A DNA stretch of 7,430 nucleotides. Origin: a bacterium (GTDB lineage: Bacteria; Spirochaetota; Spirochaetia; JABEVK01). Shown in pieces: positions 5,110 to 7,430 of the stretch. The stretch lies in NCBI GenBank assembly GCA_021782055.1, contig JAJXVP010000132.1:1-7430 (forward strand), written 5' to 3'. Numbering within the stretch: the stretch's first letter is position 1; each line of letters begins with the position of its first letter. The notes under the pieces were generated by a model. It was not told the DNA's origin. It saw nothing but the letters and a program-made list of their open reading frames with translations, and did no database searches. The translations under genes and the position numbers were made by a program.

Positions 5110-5568
5110 ATGCCGTCCTTTACCTACCGCTTTCGTGTGCGCCCTTACGACTGTGACGCCTACGGACATGTCAACAATGCCATCTACTTGAACTATTTAG
5201 AGACGGGCAGACTTGAAATGGTTCGTCACCAAGGTTTGTCTTATCAAGAACTTTTAGTACAAGGTTTTGGCATTTGGGTGGCAGAGGCTCAGTTAACATT
5301 TCTCACTCCGGCCCTTCCAGATCAAGAATTAGAATTAGAAATATTCCCCACGCGGATTGGTGGGGCAACAGTCGAGATGAGCCATCTCCTTAGACTTGTT
5401 GACGGGCCGTTAGTACTTAAAGCTCTTTTAAAATTAGCCGTTGTCACGACAGCCAATGGCCGGCCAGCTCGCTGGCCAGGGCCTTGGAAACAAGCCTTTG
5501 AAGCGCTTACAATAACTTCTCACGACGAGCTTCACTCAAAAACTGCGCATTCCAATAGGGCCGATTAA
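5110..5568 (+). CDS. Acyl-CoA thioesterase, YbgC/FadM-type hotdog fold
   Basis: This 152-residue enzyme of the 4-hydroxybenzoyl-CoA thioesterase superfamily hydrolyses acyl-CoA thioesters in the cytoplasm. The diagnostic N-terminal motif is present: 'VRPYDCDAYGHVNNAIYLNY' followed by LETGR. D16 aligns with the catalytic aspartate, and the GHVNN turn and R34 are typical. The later strands ('WVAEAQLTFLTPA', 'LELEIFPTRIGGATVEMSH') complete one hotdog domain, which works as a dimer or tetramer. The acyl substrate cannot be read from the sequence. SD AGGAG (5100-5104) with a 5-nt spacer fixes the start. The domain ends near residue 130; the last 20 residues are coded by DNA that also codes, on the other strand, for the end of the converging gene. 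Confidence 0.9.
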   Translation: MPSFTYRFRVRPYDCDAYGHVNNAIYLNYLETGRLEMVRHQGLSYQELLVQGFGIWVAEAQLTFLTPALPDQELELEIFPTRIGGATVEMSHLLRLVDGPLVLKALLKLAVVTTANGRPARWPGPWKQAFEALTITSHDELHSKTAHSNRAD

Positions 5569-7430
5569 CAAACTCTTGGCGCTCTGTCGGGTCTTCTATA
5601 CAACTCGACAAGGTTTGTAATGACTTCAAGCCGCGACCCAAAATCGTAAGACGGTGAGCTTCATTATCGGAGTGCCGCTCGATCGCACGGTAATGCCACA
5701 GATAGATCCAAGGGGAAAAGCGGCTGAGTTCCATAAGAGATTTTCGGCTCAACAGTTCCTGAAAAGCCTCATGAGCTTCTGTTTTGAATCCTTTTAAGGA
5801 AGCGGCATGCGCCTTTAAAGCCATGAATAAAAGTTCTAACATTCCCCCCTCTGGAGAGGGCAACGCTTTATCTTCAGCCAGCGAATAGCCACTAGCAAAA
5901 TTCAATCGATCACCTGTATAAGGTTGGACTTTCAGTTCTGCGGGGGCTTGGCGAAGCAATTCCCAGGCTCGTTCATGATCCCTTTGCAAGAGGGCGGACT
6001 CCGCACGATAAATACACGATTCAAGGCTATTCGTAGTTTCTAAGAAAAGCTTTTCAGCTTCTTCAAACCGATTCTGATACGCTAAACAGCGCCCAGCCCA
6101 AAGCCTGGCCAAAGTTCTGGCTTGCGGAATGGCGAACTCGGCAGCTTTTCGACTTAAGGATTGTAAGGTGTTTTCAGCTTCTTCATAGCGGCCCAATTCA
6201 AAACTTAACCTAGCCCGAAAAAACTGAAAGGCGGTGCTGTATTGGTGTAATCCACCTTTTAGGGCCAAAGGTTCCAGACGGTCAAGAATTTTTGAGGTTC
6301 CGGTTAACTGCCCCGCTAAAAAGCGGGCACAAGTATCCCAAAGCCCGGCCTGAACAATATGAAACGTATCCCCCCATTGTTCAGCCAATCGACCGGCCAT
6401 TTCAAAGTATTCCCTACCCTCTTCATTTTTTTGACGCATTAACAAAGCCTGACCAATATCTATCCCCGCTCGGATTTCTAATTCCGGCTGATGACGTTCT
6501 TGTGCACCCGCCAAGGCTTTTTTTAACAAATGAAAACCTTCGGCTACCGAGGCTTGCAACAAATTCCAACGCCCCAATTGAAGTGTCCACTCTAGCACTG
6601 GCAAATTTTCTGTATTCGAAGAAAACCCCTTACGAAACGCCTCGAGGCTATCAGGCTTCCAAGTTTTTTCACTTTGATTCAAAGCAAAACGAAGTTTAAA
6701 AGCCGCACTAGTAAGAATCAGGCGCTCGCGGGCTTCTTCAACTGGTAAGGATTGCCACCGAGCCAACGACAAAAGCGGCAAAAAATCTCCTTCGCCACGA
6801 TTAATTTTTTGACTGACGTATGCAGACAGAACTTCAAGAGCAAAGTCGTATTCTTGTCCTTTTAAGAGGACTTCCCAGACAACCTCCGACAAACGTTTTC
6901 CTTGCGCTTTCCAGGCTTCCCTCAGAAACTTACCTAATTGTGACGCTAACAGCTTACCTTCTTCCCCCAATTGTTGGGCCAACCGATCTTTAAAATCGGG
7001 ACGAAGGGCTAAATTCCGCGTACCGAAGATTAAGTACCCTAAGGACTTTAGACTTTCCACTTTGTCACGAGTTACGGCAGCGTCTTCTCCAAAATACTCA
7101 AAAAAGCGTATTAAATCCGTCTCTCCCAACAACGATTGTCCGAGCAAAAAAACGTAATACACTTTTTGATGCGTGCTTCCCAAGGCCTCTAGAAGTAGCC
7201 AGGAGGGATCTTCTCCCACTGGACTTTTCCAGCGGCCTTCTTGCACCCCCCAAAACCAATGGGCTAGGGCGGCCCCCCGATCCTGGCAAGCTTTTAAAAC
7301 GGATTCCGTGGGCAAATCCAGTCGCTCTATCCATTCTCGTCGGGCTCGTTCTTGTTCTAAACGGCTAAGAGTTAAGTTGGGAAAGGACCAAGAAACACTC
7401 GTCATCGTTGACAAAAACTCTGTTTCCCGA
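5507..7430 (-). CDS. TPR-type helical repeat protein, likely C-terminal part of a STAND ATPase (5' end outside the window)
   Basis: The protein is largely TPR-like helical repeats, clearest at 'LGRYEEAENTLQSL' and 'NRFEEAEKLFLE' and in the run about 275-480 residues after the TTG at 7414. It ends with 'IEDPTERQEFVNRPYWN', a closing pattern seen in TPR regions of STAND/MalT-like and kinase-linked ATPases. The frame has no stop before the right edge. Neither the TTG at 7414 nor the ATG at 7405 has an SD. The first visible residues ('FLSTMTSVSW', then 'LTLSRLEQERARREWIERL') look like the last strand and lid region of a STAND NTPase, followed by a winged-helix-like segment. The P-loop would lie beyond the window. 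A signalling or regulatory role is inferred; the output domain is not visible. The 3' end overlaps the thioesterase by 62 nt. Confidence 0.8.
   Translation of the reverse strand, partial: RETEFLSTMTSVSWSFPNLTLSRLEQERARREWIERLDLPTESVLKACQDRGAALAHWFWGVQEGRWKSPVGEDPSWLLLEALGSTHQKVYYVFLLGQSLLGETDLIRFFEYFGEDAAVTRDKVESLKSLGYLIFGTRNLALRPDFKDRLAQQLGEEGKLLASQLGKFLREAWKAQGKRLSEVVWEVLLKGQEYDFALEVLSAYVSQKINRGEGDFLPLLSLARWQSLPVEEARERLILTSAAFKLRFALNQSEKTWKPDSLEAFRKGFSSNTENLPVLEWTLQLGRWNLLQASVAEGFHLLKKALAGAQERHQPELEIRAGIDIGQALLMRQKNEEGREYFEMAGRLAEQWGDTFHIVQAGLWDTCARFLAGQLTGTSKILDRLEPLALKGGLHQYSTAFQFFRARLSFELGRYEEAENTLQSLSRKAAEFAIPQARTLARLWAGRCLAYQNRFEEAEKLFLETTNSLESCIYRAESALLQRDHERAWELLRQAPAELKVQPYTGDRLNFASGYSLAEDKALPSPEGGMLELLFMALKAHAASLKGFKTEAHEAFQELLSRKSLMELSRFSPWIYLWHYRAIERHSDNEAHRLTILGRGLKSLQTLSSCIEDPTERQEFVNRPYWNAQFLSEARREKLL

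Noticed and set aside
5462..5477. GGCCAGC-TC-GCTGGCC inverted repeat as a terminator between the convergent genes
   Set aside because: It lies inside thioesterase coding sequence, the loop is too small without melting pairs, and no T-run follows on either strand.
6292..6699. Plus-strand open frame inside the TPR gene
   Set aside because: It is antisense to clear TPR helices and has a composition unlike the neighbouring proteins; treated as a shadow.
1..7430. CRISPR array, insertion sequence or prophage
   Set aside because: No regularly spaced direct repeats, transposase, integrase or phage structural motifs were seen on either strand.

Overview
The window is ordinary-looking bacterial chromosome: tightly packed genes, good Shine-Dalgarno (SD) sites on most of them, short gaps, and one tRNA. 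Base composition is near balanced, slightly AT-rich by eye. I see no insertion sequence, integrase, phage structural gene, CRISPR array or plasmid replication gene. The phylum cannot be fixed from the sequence. A three-helix DUF5362-like membrane protein, a WYL regulator, a hotdog thioesterase and a tRNA lacking an encoded CCA are compatible with several Gram-negative or candidate lineages.

Left part (positions 1 to about 3050, all minus strand). Read in the direction of transcription, a WYL-domain regulator (3000 to 1948) is followed by a 68-residue two-knuckle zinc ribbon resembling MqsA/YgiT (1915 to 1709). Three small proteins that I do not recognise come next: 75, 128 and 86 residues. 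After a 170-nt gap comes a three-helix membrane protein (508 to 38). The first five genes look like one transcription unit, and the 75-aa and 128-aa genes are translationally coupled. The gap before the membrane protein is rich in inverted repeats that could fold as a three-way junction just ahead of the start codon. The WYL gene has a hairpin that would cover its own ribosome-binding site.

Middle (about 3045 to 3255). A complete minus-strand tRNA with anticodon CAT has a clear promoter with a GC-rich discriminator. It faces a divergent plus-strand promoter.

Right part (3256 to 7430). A 611-residue orphan protein with a highly charged coiled-coil segment lies on the plus strand and appears to be read from a leaderless transcript. 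It is followed 18 nt later by a YbgC/FadM-type acyl-CoA thioesterase. A large minus-strand TPR-type helical-repeat protein converges on the thioesterase and overlaps its 3' end by 62 nt. Its reading frame is still open at the right edge. Its first visible residues look like the tail of a STAND/AAA ATPase module, so the window probably holds only its C-terminal part.

How the parts work together is largely unknown. The WYL regulator probably controls the small-protein cassette downstream of it. The orphan coiled-coil gene and the thioesterase are probably co-transcribed, with no evident shared pathway. The best candidates for something undescribed are the small-protein cassette, the structured leader before the membrane protein, and the 611-residue orphan.
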